Positions 16,210 to 25,775 of a stretch of 64,000 nt of DNA are shown in pieces. The stretch comes from CALMEC01 sp963706315 (lineage in GTDB: Bacteria > Actinomycetota > Thermoleophilia > Miltoncostaeales > Miltoncostaeaceae). Made by a program: the position numbers and the translations under genes. The stretch is taken from assembly GCA_963706315.1 (NCBI GenBank), contig CAVPMA010000012.1, positions 1-64,000 on the forward strand. Direction: 5' to 3'. Positions within the stretch are counted from its first letter, which is position 1. Every line of letters starts with the position of its first letter. A model generated the notes under the pieces. It was given only the letters and a program-made list of their open reading frames with translations, searched no databases and was not told the origin of the DNA.

Positions 16210-17517
16210 TCAGCGGTGGCGGCTGGTGTTGACGTATCGGTGCCAGGGGCGTCCCGGGCCGCAGCCGACCGGCCACTTGCCGGTCGCGCGGCGTTGGACC
16301 TTGCACCAGTCCAGCCAGCACTTGGCGGGCCGGTGCTTGACCCAGGGGGTGTTCCAGGTGGTGCGGTCGGTGACCGGGCGGCAACCGGGAGGCGGGTCGT
16401 CCCCGGAGGGCGGGTCAGTGCCGGGATCGCCCCCCGGCGGGGTGGGGTCGCCTCCGGGGGGAGTCGGGTCGCTCCCCGGCGGAGTTCCCCCGGAAGGAGG
16501 AGAAGGTGGCGTGGACGGCGAAGATGAAGGTGGCTCAACAGCGGCGCTGCCCGGGGTCGGGCCGAGTGAACCGGAATCCGACGCCTCACCGGGCGTGGTC
16601 TGCGGGCAGGCGTTCTCGAGGGCGTTTGCACAGGCCCCCCCACCGAGCAGGATCTGCGTGGTGGTCGGGTCGTCCGCCTCGCGGAAGTTCCCGTTCTCGC
16701 TGATCAGGGTCGAGGTCATGACGCCGTTCGGCTTGAACCTGCCGCTCACCGCGACCTCGGTGCCGCGCGTGTACGGCGCGATGGTGAACTCGGGCGGCAG
16801 CGCGACCGTGATCCGGACGGGGTACGCCTTGTCCTGGTTGTCGACGACCACCATGGTCTTGGCGGCGACGTTGATCGACGCGATGGACCCGGCGATGGGG
16901 AGGCTCGCGCCCGGGATCGGCGGCTTGAGGTACTTGAGGTCTCGGCCCACCTTGATGCCGTTCTTGCCGAAGTACACGCGGAGGGAGATGGTCGCCCCGA
17001 CGGGTGGGAGACCGCCTGCCATCAGCTCCTTCTGGCCTGAAAGGCCCTCGCTCCCGCGCCGCAGGGCGGCGATGCGCACGACGACGATTCCGCCGGGGGT
17101 GCCCACCGCGACGGCCTTCTTGGCGAACTTCTTGACGATCGGGCCGCGAACGGGGGTCCACACGGCCTTCTTCGTGGTGCGGCGGGTGCTGATGCCGGAC
17201 TGGTAGCTGCCGTTGCGGCTCCACTTGATGCCCCACTTGATGCCGCTCGGGGCGGCGCTCCACTTGATCCCGGAGACGGGGGATCCCCATTTGATGCCGG
17301 AAACCGTGACCCGGCTGCCCGGGGTCACATGGCGGATCGCGTGGATCGCGAGGAGTTTGCCGCTGGGCTGTGCGATGACGGCGGTCTTGTTCTGGGCTCT
17401 CCAGGTGAGCACCACACCGTCGCGGCTGGCGAGGGGGGCAACGCGCAGGGCATCGGCAACCGGGATGACTACGGCTGCCGCCGTCACCGCAAGGATGACC
17501 ATCGCCCGCTTTCTCAC
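16210..17517 (-). CDS. exported GIKW-repeat, proline-rich protein
   Basis: A 435-residue protein I do not recognise as a family. It starts with a signal peptide (MVILAVTAAAVVIPVADA). At residues 72-112 the tetrapeptide GIKW occurs four times, three of them as SGIKW. A beta-rich region with two OB-like stretches follows (IAGSIASINVAAKTMVVVD and similar), then a Pro/Gly/Ser linker of about residues 310-380 with PPGGDPT repeats, and a C-terminal Cys/Trp-rich tail (CWLDWCKVQRR). It is first in the exported operon. A cell-surface or wall-spanning role is inferred only. Confidence 0.6.
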   Translation of the reverse strand: MRKRAMVILAVTAAAVVIPVADALRVAPLASRDGVVLTWRAQNKTAVIAQPSGKLLAIHAIRHVTPGSRVTVSGIKWGSPVSGIKWSAAPSGIKWGIKWSRNGSYQSGISTRRTTKKAVWTPVRGPIVKKFAKKAVAVGTPGGIVVVRIAALRRGSEGLSGQKELMAGGLPPVGATISLRVYFGKNGIKVGRDLKYLKPPIPGASLPIAGSIASINVAAKTMVVVDNQDKAYPVRITVALPPEFTIAPYTRGTEVAVSGRFKPNGVMTSTLISENGNFREADDPTTTQILLGGGACANALENACPQTTPGEASDSGSLGPTPGSAAVEPPSSSPSTPPSPPSGGTPPGSDPTPPGGDPTPPGGDPGTDPPSGDDPPPGCRPVTDRTTWNTPWVKHRPAKCWLDWCKVQRRATGKWPVGCGPGRPWHRYVNTSRHR

Positions 17518-17520
17518 GAC

Positions 17521-17546
17521 TTGTGTGTCCCCCCGTCGTTACACAA
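17521..17546. promoter_or_regulatory. inverted repeat just upstream of the exported operon
   Basis: TTGTGT (17521-17526) and ACACAA (17541-17546) flank a C-rich 14-base spacer immediately before the ATG of the first operon gene. It could form a leader hairpin or be an operator. The remaining 250 bases up to mutS2 hold no convincing gene. Confidence 0.3.
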
Positions 17547-17802
17547 CTCGGCGCCGTCTCTATCGGTGGATTTCCCCACAACCTTGAGCCCGCAGACACG
17601 CCATTGGACGCAGGTCTGCCATTTCCTTCACTCAAGGCCCCCGAATCGGGCTTCTCGACGGCGTTTTGTGGCGGGGTCGGGTGCGGTCGACCCGCCGGAT
17701 TTCTGGGCCCTGTGCAGGCGCTTCCCGGCATTGTGCCGCGTGGAGCCTCTTGAGCCTCGCGGGTCGGGTACGCGGCCTGGCCCACCCTCGTACGATTGGG
17801 GC

Positions 17803-20175
17803 ATGGATCGGCGAAGCGAGGAGCTCCTCGAGCTCCACGAGGTGCGGGCGCGACTGGCCTCGTTGTGCGCGACGCCCGGCGGCCGGGAGGCCGTGCTCGG
17901 CCTCGCGCCCACCCCTGAGCCGCACCTCGTCGAGGCCCGCCAGGCTGAGACCGCCGAGGCGATCGCGCTGCTCGGGCTCGGTATCGGCGTCGGCCCGGGC
18001 GCCGCCGACATCCGCGAGGGCACCGAGCTGGCGTCCCGGGGCGGCACCCTCGAGGTCGGCGCGCTCGCGGAGGTCGCCGCGACGATCCGCGTGGTGGTGG
18101 AGGTCGCGACCGCGGTCCGCGCTCATGAGGAGGTCGCGCCGCGGCTGGCCGAGCGCGCCGAAGGCGTGGACGGCCGGGCGCTCGTGCCGGTGGCCGACGC
18201 CATCGAGCGCGCCTTGGACGGACACGGCGGCGTGCGAGATGACGCCTCGGTCGAGCTCGCCCAGGCGCGCCGGCAGCTCGCGTCGGCCCGGTCGGGGGCG
18301 GTGGAGGCGCTGCGGATGGCGGCCGACCGCTTCCGTCAGCATCTGCAGGAGGGGTTCGTGACCGAGCGCGGCGGCCGTCCCGTGCTCGCGGTCAAGGCGT
18401 CGGCTCGCAGCGCGGTGCCCGGCATCGTGCACGACCGCTCCTCGTCGGGCCAGACGGTGTTCGTGGAGCCGCTGGACGTGGTGGAGGCGAACAACCGGGT
18501 ACGCGAGCTCGAGGCGATGGAGCGCATCGAGGTCGAGCGCGTGCTCGCCGGGTTGTCGGCAGACGTTGCCGTCGTGGCTCCCGCGCTCGACGGCGCCGCG
18601 GCGGAGCTGGGGGAGATCGACCGTGCCATGGCCTGCGCTGCGCTGTCGCGCCGCTGGGACGGCACGCCGGTCGCTCCGTCGGACGATGTCGAGCTGATCC
18701 GCGCACGACACCCGCTGCTCGACCCCGGCACGGCCGTCCCGATCGACCTGCCCCTGCAGGGCGTGCGTGCGCTCGTTGTGAGCGGTCCGAATGCCGGCGG
18801 AAAGACCGTGGCGCTCAAGACGCTCGGGCTGCTGGCGCTCGCGAACCAGTGCGGGCTGCAGCCGCCGGCGGTGACCGCGCGCCTGCCGGTGTTCGACCGG
18901 GTGCTCGCCGACATCGGCGACGACCAGTCGATCGAGCGCAACCTGTCCACGTTCTCGGGCCACGTGCGGCGGCTCGTCGACATCCTCGGCGCGGCGGGGC
19001 CGCGCACCCTGGTGCTGCTCGACGAGGTGGCGGCCGGTACCGACCCCGGTGAGGGCGCGGCGATTGCCCGGGCGGTGCTGGAGGCGCTGGTCGCGAGGGG
19101 GGCGCTCGTGCTGGCCACCACGCACCACCACGAGCTCAAGGCATGGGCCAGCGAGACGCCAGGCGCGGCGAACGCGGCCGTGGGCTTCGACGCCGAGCAT
19201 CTCGCGCCGACGTTCGAGATCCGCGTCGGCGAGCCCGGGGCGTCACACGCCATCGAGGTCGCCGAGCGATTGGGGCTCGACGCCGAGGTCGTCACCGCCG
19301 CACGCCGCATGGTCGGCGAGGACCGAGGCGGGGTGGAGGCACTTCTGCAGGAGGCCGCCGCGGCACGGGCAGTGGCCGAAGGCGAACGCGACGCGGCGCT
19401 CGCCGAGCGCGACGAGGCCGCCCGTGTGCGCGTGGAGGTCGAGACACGTGAGCGGGAGCTCGCCGCGCGGGTCGAGCGCATGCGCCAGGACGCCGCGCAG
19501 GCGCGCGCACGCGCGCGCGAGGACGCCCGCGACGAGCTGGCGGCGGTCACCGCCGAGCTCGCGACGCTGCGCGCCGAGATCGCCGCGGCACGCCGCGAGG
19601 AGCGCCGCCGGGTCGAGTCGGGCGCCGCGGCGCGGACCGCCGAGCGCGACCGCCGGCTCGGGGCGGCTGCGGCTGCCGGCGCACGGGCGACCGAGCGCCT
19701 GGCGGAGCTCACCGCGCCGGCCGGCGCGCCCGAGGACCTGGCGGTGGGTGATCGCGTCGTCGTGAGCGACCTGGGCGTCCGCGGCGAGGTGCTGGCGGTG
19801 GAGGGCGACACCGTCGAGATCCAGGGCCCGTCCGCCCGCATGCGCCTCGACGCGTCGCGGCTCGTCCGCGACGCCCGCGTGGCGCCCGAGCCAGTCGCCG
19901 CCCGCCCCGAGACCCGGCCCCCCGTCGTGGCCGTCGGTCAGCAGCTCGACGTGCGTGGGCAGCGCGCGGAGGCGGCTCGCGCGGCCGTGCGGGCGCACAT
20001 CGACGAGGCGGCGATGGTGGGTCTCGAGACCGTCCGCATCGTCCACGGCCGCGGCACGGGCGCGCTCCGCGTCGCGATTCGCGAGGAGCTCGACCGCCAT
20101 CCCCTCGTCGCGAGCTCCGAGTTGGCGGGTCCCGACGAGGGCGGCGACGGCGCCACCATCGCCACGCTGCGGTAG
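17803..20175 (+). CDS. mutS2: MutS2 endonuclease-type ATPase
   Basis: A 790-residue MutS2 protein. It has the helical clamp/lever region, an ATPase core with Walker A SGPNAGGKT near residue 327 and LVLLDEVAAGTDPGEG as Walker B, a long charged coiled coil at about residues 510-640, and a C-terminal Smr nuclease domain beginning LDVRGQRAEAARAAV with the conserved RIVHGRGTGALR. MutS2 acts on recombination intermediates and stalled ribosomes in various bacteria. The ATG at 17803 matches the family start; the frame further upstream overlaps intergenic DNA. Confidence 0.93.
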   Translation: MDRRSEELLELHEVRARLASLCATPGGREAVLGLAPTPEPHLVEARQAETAEAIALLGLGIGVGPGAADIREGTELASRGGTLEVGALAEVAATIRVVVEVATAVRAHEEVAPRLAERAEGVDGRALVPVADAIERALDGHGGVRDDASVELAQARRQLASARSGAVEALRMAADRFRQHLQEGFVTERGGRPVLAVKASARSAVPGIVHDRSSSGQTVFVEPLDVVEANNRVRELEAMERIEVERVLAGLSADVAVVAPALDGAAAELGEIDRAMACAALSRRWDGTPVAPSDDVELIRARHPLLDPGTAVPIDLPLQGVRALVVSGPNAGGKTVALKTLGLLALANQCGLQPPAVTARLPVFDRVLADIGDDQSIERNLSTFSGHVRRLVDILGAAGPRTLVLLDEVAAGTDPGEGAAIARAVLEALVARGALVLATTHHHELKAWASETPGAANAAVGFDAEHLAPTFEIRVGEPGASHAIEVAERLGLDAEVVTAARRMVGEDRGGVEALLQEAAAARAVAEGERDAALAERDEAARVRVEVETRERELAARVERMRQDAAQARARAREDARDELAAVTAELATLRAEIAAARREERRRVESGAAARTAERDRRLGAAAAAGARATERLAELTAPAGAPEDLAVGDRVVVSDLGVRGEVLAVEGDTVEIQGPSARMRLDASRLVRDARVAPEPVAARPETRPPVVAVGQQLDVRGQRAEAARAAVRAHIDEAAMVGLETVRIVHGRGTGALRVAIREELDRHPLVASSELAGPDEGGDGATIATLR

Positions 20176-20181
20176 CGAACC

Positions 20182-20946
20182 CTAATTCGGCGGCATTCGC
20201 CCGGCCGCGTCGAGCCTGATGACCCCGCCGTTGAGGTAGGGGTTCTCGACGATGTGTCCGACGAGGGCAGCGAACTCCTCGGGATGCCCGAGCCGCTTGG
20301 GATGCACGGCCTGGGCGGCGAGCACGGCCCGCACCTCGTCGCTGAACGCGGCGACCATCGGCGTCATCATCGGGCCGGGCGCGATCGACATCACCCGGAT
20401 CCCGCGGCTGGCGAGGTCGCGGGCAGCGGTGATCGTGAGGGCCGCCACCCCGCCCTTCGACGCGGCGTACGCCGACTGGCCGATCTGCCCCTCGTACGCC
20501 GCGACGGAGGCGGTCATGACGACGACGCCCCGGGTCTCGTCGGCGTCGGGCGCGTTGTCACTCATCGCCGCGGCGGCCAGGCGCAGCGTGTTGAACGTGC
20601 CGACGAGGTTGATCGCGATGACGTCCCTGAACATGTCGAGGGAGTGCGGTCCGTCGCGTCCCACCACGCGGGCGGCCGGGGCGATGCCGGCGCAGCACAC
20701 GGCCACCCGCAGCGGGGCGAGGCTCGCCGCGAGGTCCACCGCCGCGCCGACACTGTCCTCGTCGCGCACGTCCGCGGTCGCGAACCGGGCGAGGTGGCCG
20801 AGCTCTACGGCCAGCCGCGGCCCGCGCGATTCGGCGAGGTCGGCGATGACGACGTACGCGCCGGCCCCCACCAGGTGCCGCGCGGTTGCCGCGCCGAGTC
20901 CCGATCCGCCGCCGGTGACGAGGGCGCTCGTGCCGTCGAGTCGCAT
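20182..20946 (-). CDS. short-chain dehydrogenase/reductase
   Basis: A 254-residue classical SDR. The NAD-binding TGGGSGLGAATA motif is at residues 11-22, ADVRDEDS follows the second strand, and the active-site YAASK motif (YAASKGGVAAL) has Tyr and Lys with an upstream Ser in VVMTASVAAYEG. The sequence resembles 3-hydroxyacyl-CoA dehydrogenase type 2 (HSD10-like), so a fatty-acyl or branched-chain substrate is plausible. It is divergent from ilvA, with only 33 bases between starts. Confidence 0.85.
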   Translation of the reverse strand: MRLDGTSALVTGGGSGLGAATARHLVGAGAYVVIADLAESRGPRLAVELGHLARFATADVRDEDSVGAAVDLAASLAPLRVAVCCAGIAPAARVVGRDGPHSLDMFRDVIAINLVGTFNTLRLAAAAMSDNAPDADETRGVVVMTASVAAYEGQIGQSAYAASKGGVAALTITAARDLASRGIRVMSIAPGPMMTPMVAAFSDEVRAVLAAQAVHPKRLGHPEEFAALVGHIVENPYLNGGVIRLDAAGRMPPN

Positions 20947-20956
20947 TCGGCATGCA

Positions 20957-20969
20957 TACCACGGTGGTA
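20957..20969. promoter_or_regulatory. palindrome in the SDR/ilvA divergent gap
   Basis: TACCA-CGG-TGGTA lies in the 33-base gap between two divergent start codons. With so little space, promoters and any operator must overlap, so this could be a shared operator. No paralogous site was seen. Confidence 0.35.
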
Positions 20970-20979
20970 CCGTCCTCGC

Positions 20980-22188
20980 GTGCCGGAGATACCGCTCGTC
21001 ACGCTCGAGGAGATCGTCGCCGCCCGCGAGCGCATCCGCGGTGTGGTGCGGGCCACCACGACGGAGCGGTTCGACAGCCTGAGCCGCGTGACCGGCCGGG
21101 AGGTGTTCCTCAAACCGGAGCACCTGCAGCGCGCCGGCTCGTTCAAGATCCGCGGCGCCTACAACTACATGGACAGCGTTCCCGCGGGCGGCGAGGTCGT
21201 CGCCGCGTCGGCGGGCAATCACGCGCAGGGAGTGGCCCTGGCGGCGTCGCTCACCGGGCGCACCGCCCGGGTGTTCATGCCCGAGCGTGCCGCCCTCCCG
21301 AAGGTCCTCGCGACGCGCGAGTACGGCGCGGAGGTGGTGCCGGTACCGGGCGCGGTGGAAGAGTGCATCGCCCTCGCTCGCCGCTATGCGGTCGAGCACG
21401 ACGCGACGTACGTCCCGCCGTTCGACCACCCTGCGATCATCGCGGGCCAGGGGACGATCGGGCTCGAGATCGCCGAGGAGGCCCCGTCGGTGCAGACCGT
21501 GCTGGTCCCGGTCGGCGGGGGCGGCCTGCTCGCCGGGATCGCGACTGCGCTGGCCGCGGTGCGGCCGGATGTGCGGGTGGTGGGGGTGCAGCCCGAGGGC
21601 GCGAGCTCGATGCGCCGGTCGATTGCCGCCGGGCACCTCGTGGAGGTGGAGCCGGTGACGATGGCCGACGGCGTCGCGCTGCGGGCGCCGAGCGAGCTCA
21701 CCTTCGCGCACGCCCGGCAGTTCGTGCACGAGATCACAACCGTGTCGGAGGAGGAGATCAGCCGGGCGGTGCTGTTCCTCCTGGAGCGTGCGAAGGCCGT
21801 CGTGGAGCCGTCGGGCGCGCTGCCCGTCGCGGGGCTGCTCGCCGGGGCCGTCTCCGGCGCCGGCCCGGTTGTCGCCGTACTCTCGGGAGGCAACGTCGAT
21901 CCGATGCTCCTGACACGGCTCATCGACCACGGCCTGTCCGCCGCCGCCCGGTTCATGGTCGTGCGGGTCGTGATCGACGACCGCCCCGGCGCCCTCCATC
22001 ACCTGACCGGCGTGATCGCCCGCCTCGGCCTCAACGTCCTGTCGGTGGAGCACCACCGGGAGGGCATCGAGCTACCGATCGCCAGCGTGGAGGTGCTGTT
22101 CACCCTGGAGACCCGCGACGCCGCCCACCAGGCGGAGGTGCTCGAGACCCTGACGGCGGAGGGCTACGCCGTCGACCTCGTGCGGTGA
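20980..22188 (+). CDS. ilvA: threonine dehydratase (threonine ammonia-lyase)
   Basis: A 402-residue PLP enzyme converting threonine to 2-oxobutyrate, the entry to isoleucine synthesis. The PLP lysine is K56 in GSFKIRGA; SAGNHAQG binds the substrate carboxylate and VGGGGLLAG the phosphate. A single ACT domain follows from about residue 325 (VVRVVIDDRPGALHHLTGVI). One ACT domain fits the shorter catabolic/allosteric TdcB-type architecture, so the choice between ilvA and tdcB roles is open. GTG start at 20980. Confidence 0.88.
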   Translation: MPEIPLVTLEEIVAARERIRGVVRATTTERFDSLSRVTGREVFLKPEHLQRAGSFKIRGAYNYMDSVPAGGEVVAASAGNHAQGVALAASLTGRTARVFMPERAALPKVLATREYGAEVVPVPGAVEECIALARRYAVEHDATYVPPFDHPAIIAGQGTIGLEIAEEAPSVQTVLVPVGGGGLLAGIATALAAVRPDVRVVGVQPEGASSMRRSIAAGHLVEVEPVTMADGVALRAPSELTFAHARQFVHEITTVSEEEISRAVLFLLERAKAVVEPSGALPVAGLLAGAVSGAGPVVAVLSGGNVDPMLLTRLIDHGLSAAARFMVVRVVIDDRPGALHHLTGVIARLGLNVLSVEHHREGIELPIASVEVLFTLETRDAAHQAEVLETLTAEGYAVDLVR

Positions 22189-22213
22189 GCCGGGCGTTTG
22201 TCGCAGAGGCGTC

Positions 22214-23893
22214 GTGGCAGACTCACGCGCCATGAAGGTCGACCCCCAGCTGCGGGCCACCGTCGAGGCGTGGATCGCGAGAGACCCAGACCCCGAGACC
22301 CGTGGGGAGCTCACGGCGCTGCTCACCGAGGACGACGAGGTCGCCCTGCGCGAGCGCTTCTCCGGACGGCTCGAGTTTGGCACCGCCGGGCTGCGGGCCA
22401 CGATGCAAGCCGGGCCGATGGGTATGAACCGGGTGGTCGTTCGGGAGAGCGCCGCCGGGATCGCCCGGTACCTCCTCGCCAACGTGCCCGACGCGGCGCG
22501 GCGCGGGGTCGTGATCGCGCACGACGCGCGGCACAGGTCCGACCGGTTCGCGCACGACTGCGCGGAGGTGATCGCAGCGCACGGCATCCGCGTGGTGCTG
22601 GCAGAGCCGCCGCAACCCACGCCCGTCGGCGTCTATGCGGTCCGGCCCCTCGCCGCCGCCGCCGGCGTCGTGATCACCGCGAGCCACAACCCGCCGGCCG
22701 ACAACGGGCTCAAGCTGTTCATGGGCGACGCCGCGCAGATCGTGCCGCCCGTCGACAGCCACGTCGCCGATCAGATCGCCGCCGTCGCGGCCGACGGGAT
22801 CGTCACGCCGGCCGATGCGACGCCGGCAGCCGTCGAGCCGCTGCCCGAATCGATCGTCGACGCCTACCGCGCTGCCACCCTGGGACGGGTCCCGCCGCCC
22901 GCCGTCCCGATCCGGATCGCCACGACCGCGATGCACGGGGTAGGGGGTGCGCTGCTGGCCGAGCTGCTCGCGGCGGCAGGACACGCCGACGTTCACCCGG
23001 TGCCGGAGCAACTGGCCCCAGACCCGGATTTCCCGACCGTCGGCTTCCCGAACCCCGAGGAGCCCGGCGCGACCGACCTGCTGGCGGCGCGCATGCGGGC
23101 GGTGGGCGCCGACGTCGGCATCGCGCTCGACCCGGACGCCGACCGCGTCGCCGTCCTCACGTTCGAGCGCGACGGGTCGCCCCGGCAGCTCACCGGCGAC
23201 GAGGTGGGGGCGCTCCTCGGCGAATGGCTCCTGGCACACGTCACCGCCGGGCCGGGGCGGCTCGTGGCCACCACCGTCGTCTCGTCGTCGCTGCTCGCGC
23301 GGATCGCCGAGCACCACGGCGTGCGCCACGAGGAGACGCTGACAGGCTTCAAGTGGCTGTCGCGCCCGGCGCTCGCCCACCCGGAGCTGCGCCAGGTGCT
23401 CGCGTACGAGGAGGCCATCGGCTACGCGATCGGCGCCGACGTGCACGACAAGGACGGCCTCTCCGGCGCGCTCGCCGTTGCCTCGATGGTCGCGTGGGAG
23501 AAGGCGCGCGACCGGACACTCCTCGACGCGCTCGACGCCCTCCATGTCCGTCACGGCGCGCACGTCACCGAGAACTTCTCGCTGCGCTACGAGGGACCCG
23601 GCTGGCGGGAGCGGCGAGACGACACCGTGGCCGCGCTCGTGGCATCGCCCCCGACCCACATCGGCGACGACCCCGTCGACGCCGTCCGGTGGCTCGCGCC
23701 CGACGTCCTGCGGGTCGACCTGGCCGGCGCCCTGCGGGTGCTCGTGCGGCCCAGCGGCACCGAGCCGAAGCTCAAGTGCTACTGCGAGGCGGTGGAGCCG
23801 ATCGGCGCCGACGGGCTGGGCGGCGCGCGCGAGCGTGCGCGGGAACGCCTTGCGGCGGTGCGCCGCGCGCTCATGGCGCTGCTCGGCGCCTGA
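22214..23893 (+). CDS. phosphohexomutase (phosphoglucomutase/phosphomannomutase)
   Basis: A 559-residue alpha-D-phosphohexomutase. The catalytic serine loop reads ITASHNPP near residue 157, the Mg loop DPDADRVAV near 310, the sugar-binding loop EEAIGYAIG near 405 and the phosphate-binding RPSGTEPKLK near 510. The PGM2-like N-terminus (RFSGRLEFGTAGLRATM) suggests glucose- or pentose-phosphate substrates. GTG at 22214 has an AGAGG site; ATG at 22232 is an alternative start. It is 25 bases after ilvA. Confidence 0.9.
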   Translation: MADSRAMKVDPQLRATVEAWIARDPDPETRGELTALLTEDDEVALRERFSGRLEFGTAGLRATMQAGPMGMNRVVVRESAAGIARYLLANVPDAARRGVVIAHDARHRSDRFAHDCAEVIAAHGIRVVLAEPPQPTPVGVYAVRPLAAAAGVVITASHNPPADNGLKLFMGDAAQIVPPVDSHVADQIAAVAADGIVTPADATPAAVEPLPESIVDAYRAATLGRVPPPAVPIRIATTAMHGVGGALLAELLAAAGHADVHPVPEQLAPDPDFPTVGFPNPEEPGATDLLAARMRAVGADVGIALDPDADRVAVLTFERDGSPRQLTGDEVGALLGEWLLAHVTAGPGRLVATTVVSSSLLARIAEHHGVRHEETLTGFKWLSRPALAHPELRQVLAYEEAIGYAIGADVHDKDGLSGALAVASMVAWEKARDRTLLDALDALHVRHGAHVTENFSLRYEGPGWRERRDDTVAALVASPPTHIGDDPVDAVRWLAPDVLRVDLAGALRVLVRPSGTEPKLKCYCEAVEPIGADGLGGARERARERLAAVRRALMALLGA

Positions 23894-23931
23894 TCCCGGC
23901 TCCCCCGCCGGAGGCGTGCCAGAATCGGAGC

Positions 23932-25230
23932 ATGAGCGCAATACCTGTCTCCGGCGGAACACTCGACGAGCGGTGGGGAAGGGTGATCGCACCCACGCTC
24001 GGCGTCGCCACGACGATCGAGGCCGTGCGGGCCGAGGGCCCGTGGGTCGAAGCCGCGGACGGGCGTCGCTACCTCGACTTCGCCTCGGGCACCGCTACGA
24101 CCAACCTGGGGCACAACCACCCCCGGGTCATGGCCGCCGCGCTGGAGCAGATGGAGCGCATGGTCCACAGCGGCGGCGTGTTCCGCTACGAGTCGGCGGT
24201 GGCCCTGGCCGAGCGCCTCGCGCGCGTCACCCCCGGCGACATCGGGTCGTTCTTCTTCCTCAACGGCGGCAGTGAGGCGATCGAGGGATCGGTCAAGCTC
24301 GCACGGCGCGTGACCGGACGCCACGGGGTCGTCGTGTTCCGCGGCAGCTTCCACGGCCGCACGCAGGGGAGCGTGGGCTACACGACGTCGAAGTCGTACT
24401 ACCGGGCCGGCTACGCGCCGCTCGGGGCCAGCGTCTACGTGGCGCCGTTCCCCACGCCGTACCGATGGGGCACCCACATGGACGACGCGGTCGACCGTTC
24501 GCTCGCCGGCCTCGACGACCTGCACCGCCACGAGCTGCCCGGTGACGAGACCGCCTGCTACCTCGTCGAGCCGGTGCAGGGCGAGGGCGGCTACCACCCC
24601 GCCGGCACGCGGCTCCTGGAAGGGCTGCGGGAGCGGGCCGACCGGCACGGCGCGCTGCTGGTGTTCGACGAGGTGCAGACCGGGTTCGGTCGCACGGGCG
24701 AATGGTTCGCGGCCCAGACATTCGGGGTGACGCCCGACGTCATCGCCATGGCCAAGGGCATCGCCAACGGGTTTCCGGTGTCCGCGATCGGCGCATCGCC
24801 CGAGCTCATGGCACGCTGGCCGACCGGGGCGCACGGCACCACCTTCGGCGGCAACCCCATTGCCTGCGCCGCCGGCGCGACGGTGATCGACACCGTGGAG
24901 GACGAAGGGCTCCTCGCCCGGGCGCGCGCGCTCGGCGCCCGCGCGACCCACCGGCTCAAGGCGCTCGAGTCCGAGATCCCTGAGGTCGCCGAGGTGCGCG
25001 GCCCCGGGCTCATGATCGGCATCGAGTTCGCCGACCCGGCGACGCATGCTCCGCTCGGCGACCTCGTGGCACGCATCGTCGCCGCGGCCGAGGATGAGGG
25101 ACTGATCCTGATCGACTGCTCGGCCGACGGCAACGTCGTGCGGTTCATCCCGCCGCTCGTCACCAGCGACGAGGACCTCGATCTCGGGCTTGCCGCATTC
25201 GAGCGCGCCGTGGGGCGGGCCCTCGGGTAG
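23932..25230 (+). CDS. class III aminotransferase (4-aminobutyrate-type)
   Basis: A 432-residue fold-type I PLP enzyme. Visible motifs are FASGTATTNLGHNHPRV, FLNGGSEAIEGSVKLAR, the FHGRT block, VFDEVQTGFGRTG holding the PLP-contacting Asp, and the PLP lysine in IAMAKGIANGFP near residue 275. It most resembles GabT-like omega-aminotransferases, which move an amino group from 4-aminobutyrate or similar amines to 2-oxoglutarate. The exact amine is uncertain. It starts 38 bases after the phosphohexomutase. Confidence 0.85.
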   Translation: MSAIPVSGGTLDERWGRVIAPTLGVATTIEAVRAEGPWVEAADGRRYLDFASGTATTNLGHNHPRVMAAALEQMERMVHSGGVFRYESAVALAERLARVTPGDIGSFFFLNGGSEAIEGSVKLARRVTGRHGVVVFRGSFHGRTQGSVGYTTSKSYYRAGYAPLGASVYVAPFPTPYRWGTHMDDAVDRSLAGLDDLHRHELPGDETACYLVEPVQGEGGYHPAGTRLLEGLRERADRHGALLVFDEVQTGFGRTGEWFAAQTFGVTPDVIAMAKGIANGFPVSAIGASPELMARWPTGAHGTTFGGNPIACAAGATVIDTVEDEGLLARARALGARATHRLKALESEIPEVAEVRGPGLMIGIEFADPATHAPLGDLVARIVAAAEDEGLILIDCSADGNVVRFIPPLVTSDEDLDLGLAAFERAVGRALG

Positions 25231-25279
25231 CGTTGGGCCCGCACCGACGCGCCGCGTCGGGACCACTCCGGGAGGCCCG

Positions 25280-25684
25280 ATGGCGAAGCTCACGACAATC
25301 GAGGGGATCGGCGCCACCGGCGCCGCGAAGCTGGCGAAGGCGAAGGTCGGCTCCACCACGACGCTCCTGACCCGCGGCGCGACGGTGGCGGGGCGCAGGG
25401 AGCTCTCCAAGGCATCCGGCGTCACCGAGAAGCGACTGCTGGAGTGGGTCAACCGGGCCGACCTGATGCGCATCACCGGCGTCGGCGAGGAGTACTCCGA
25501 CCTGCTCGAGGCGAGCGGGGTCGACACCGTGCCCGAGCTCGCCAAGCGCAAGCCCGCGAACCTGGTGGTGGCGATGGCCGAGGTGAACCGCAAGAAGAAG
25601 CTCGTGAGACAGCTGCCGACCGAGGCGAGAGTCACCGCGTGGGTGGCCGAGGCCAAGACGCTCCCGAAGGTCGTCAAGCGCTGA
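25280..25684 (+). CDS. DUF4332 (helix-hairpin-helix) protein
   Basis: A 134-residue soluble protein with two helix-hairpin-helix-like repeats: IEGIGATGAAKLAKAKVGS at the start and ITGVGEEYSDLLEASGVDT near residues 72-90, each followed by a leucine-rich helix. This is the DUF4332 arrangement and suggests nucleic-acid or protein binding. The ATG has a strong GGGAGG site. Neighbours do not explain its role. Confidence 0.8.
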   Translation: MAKLTTIEGIGATGAAKLAKAKVGSTTTLLTRGATVAGRRELSKASGVTEKRLLEWVNRADLMRITGVGEEYSDLLEASGVDTVPELAKRKPANLVVAMAEVNRKKKLVRQLPTEARVTAWVAEAKTLPKVVKR

Positions 25685-25775
25685 CCCGAGCGCCGGATTG
25701 CGGCGGCGTTTCCGGCGGAAGACGCGACACACGTCACCTTCGAATCGCCGGGCCCCGGTAGTACGATCAGCCGCG

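Noticed and set aside
17523..17753. 76-codon open frame between the exported operon and mutS2
   Set aside because: No ribosome binding site, odd composition and no family pattern; it probably reflects the promoter region of both flanking genes.
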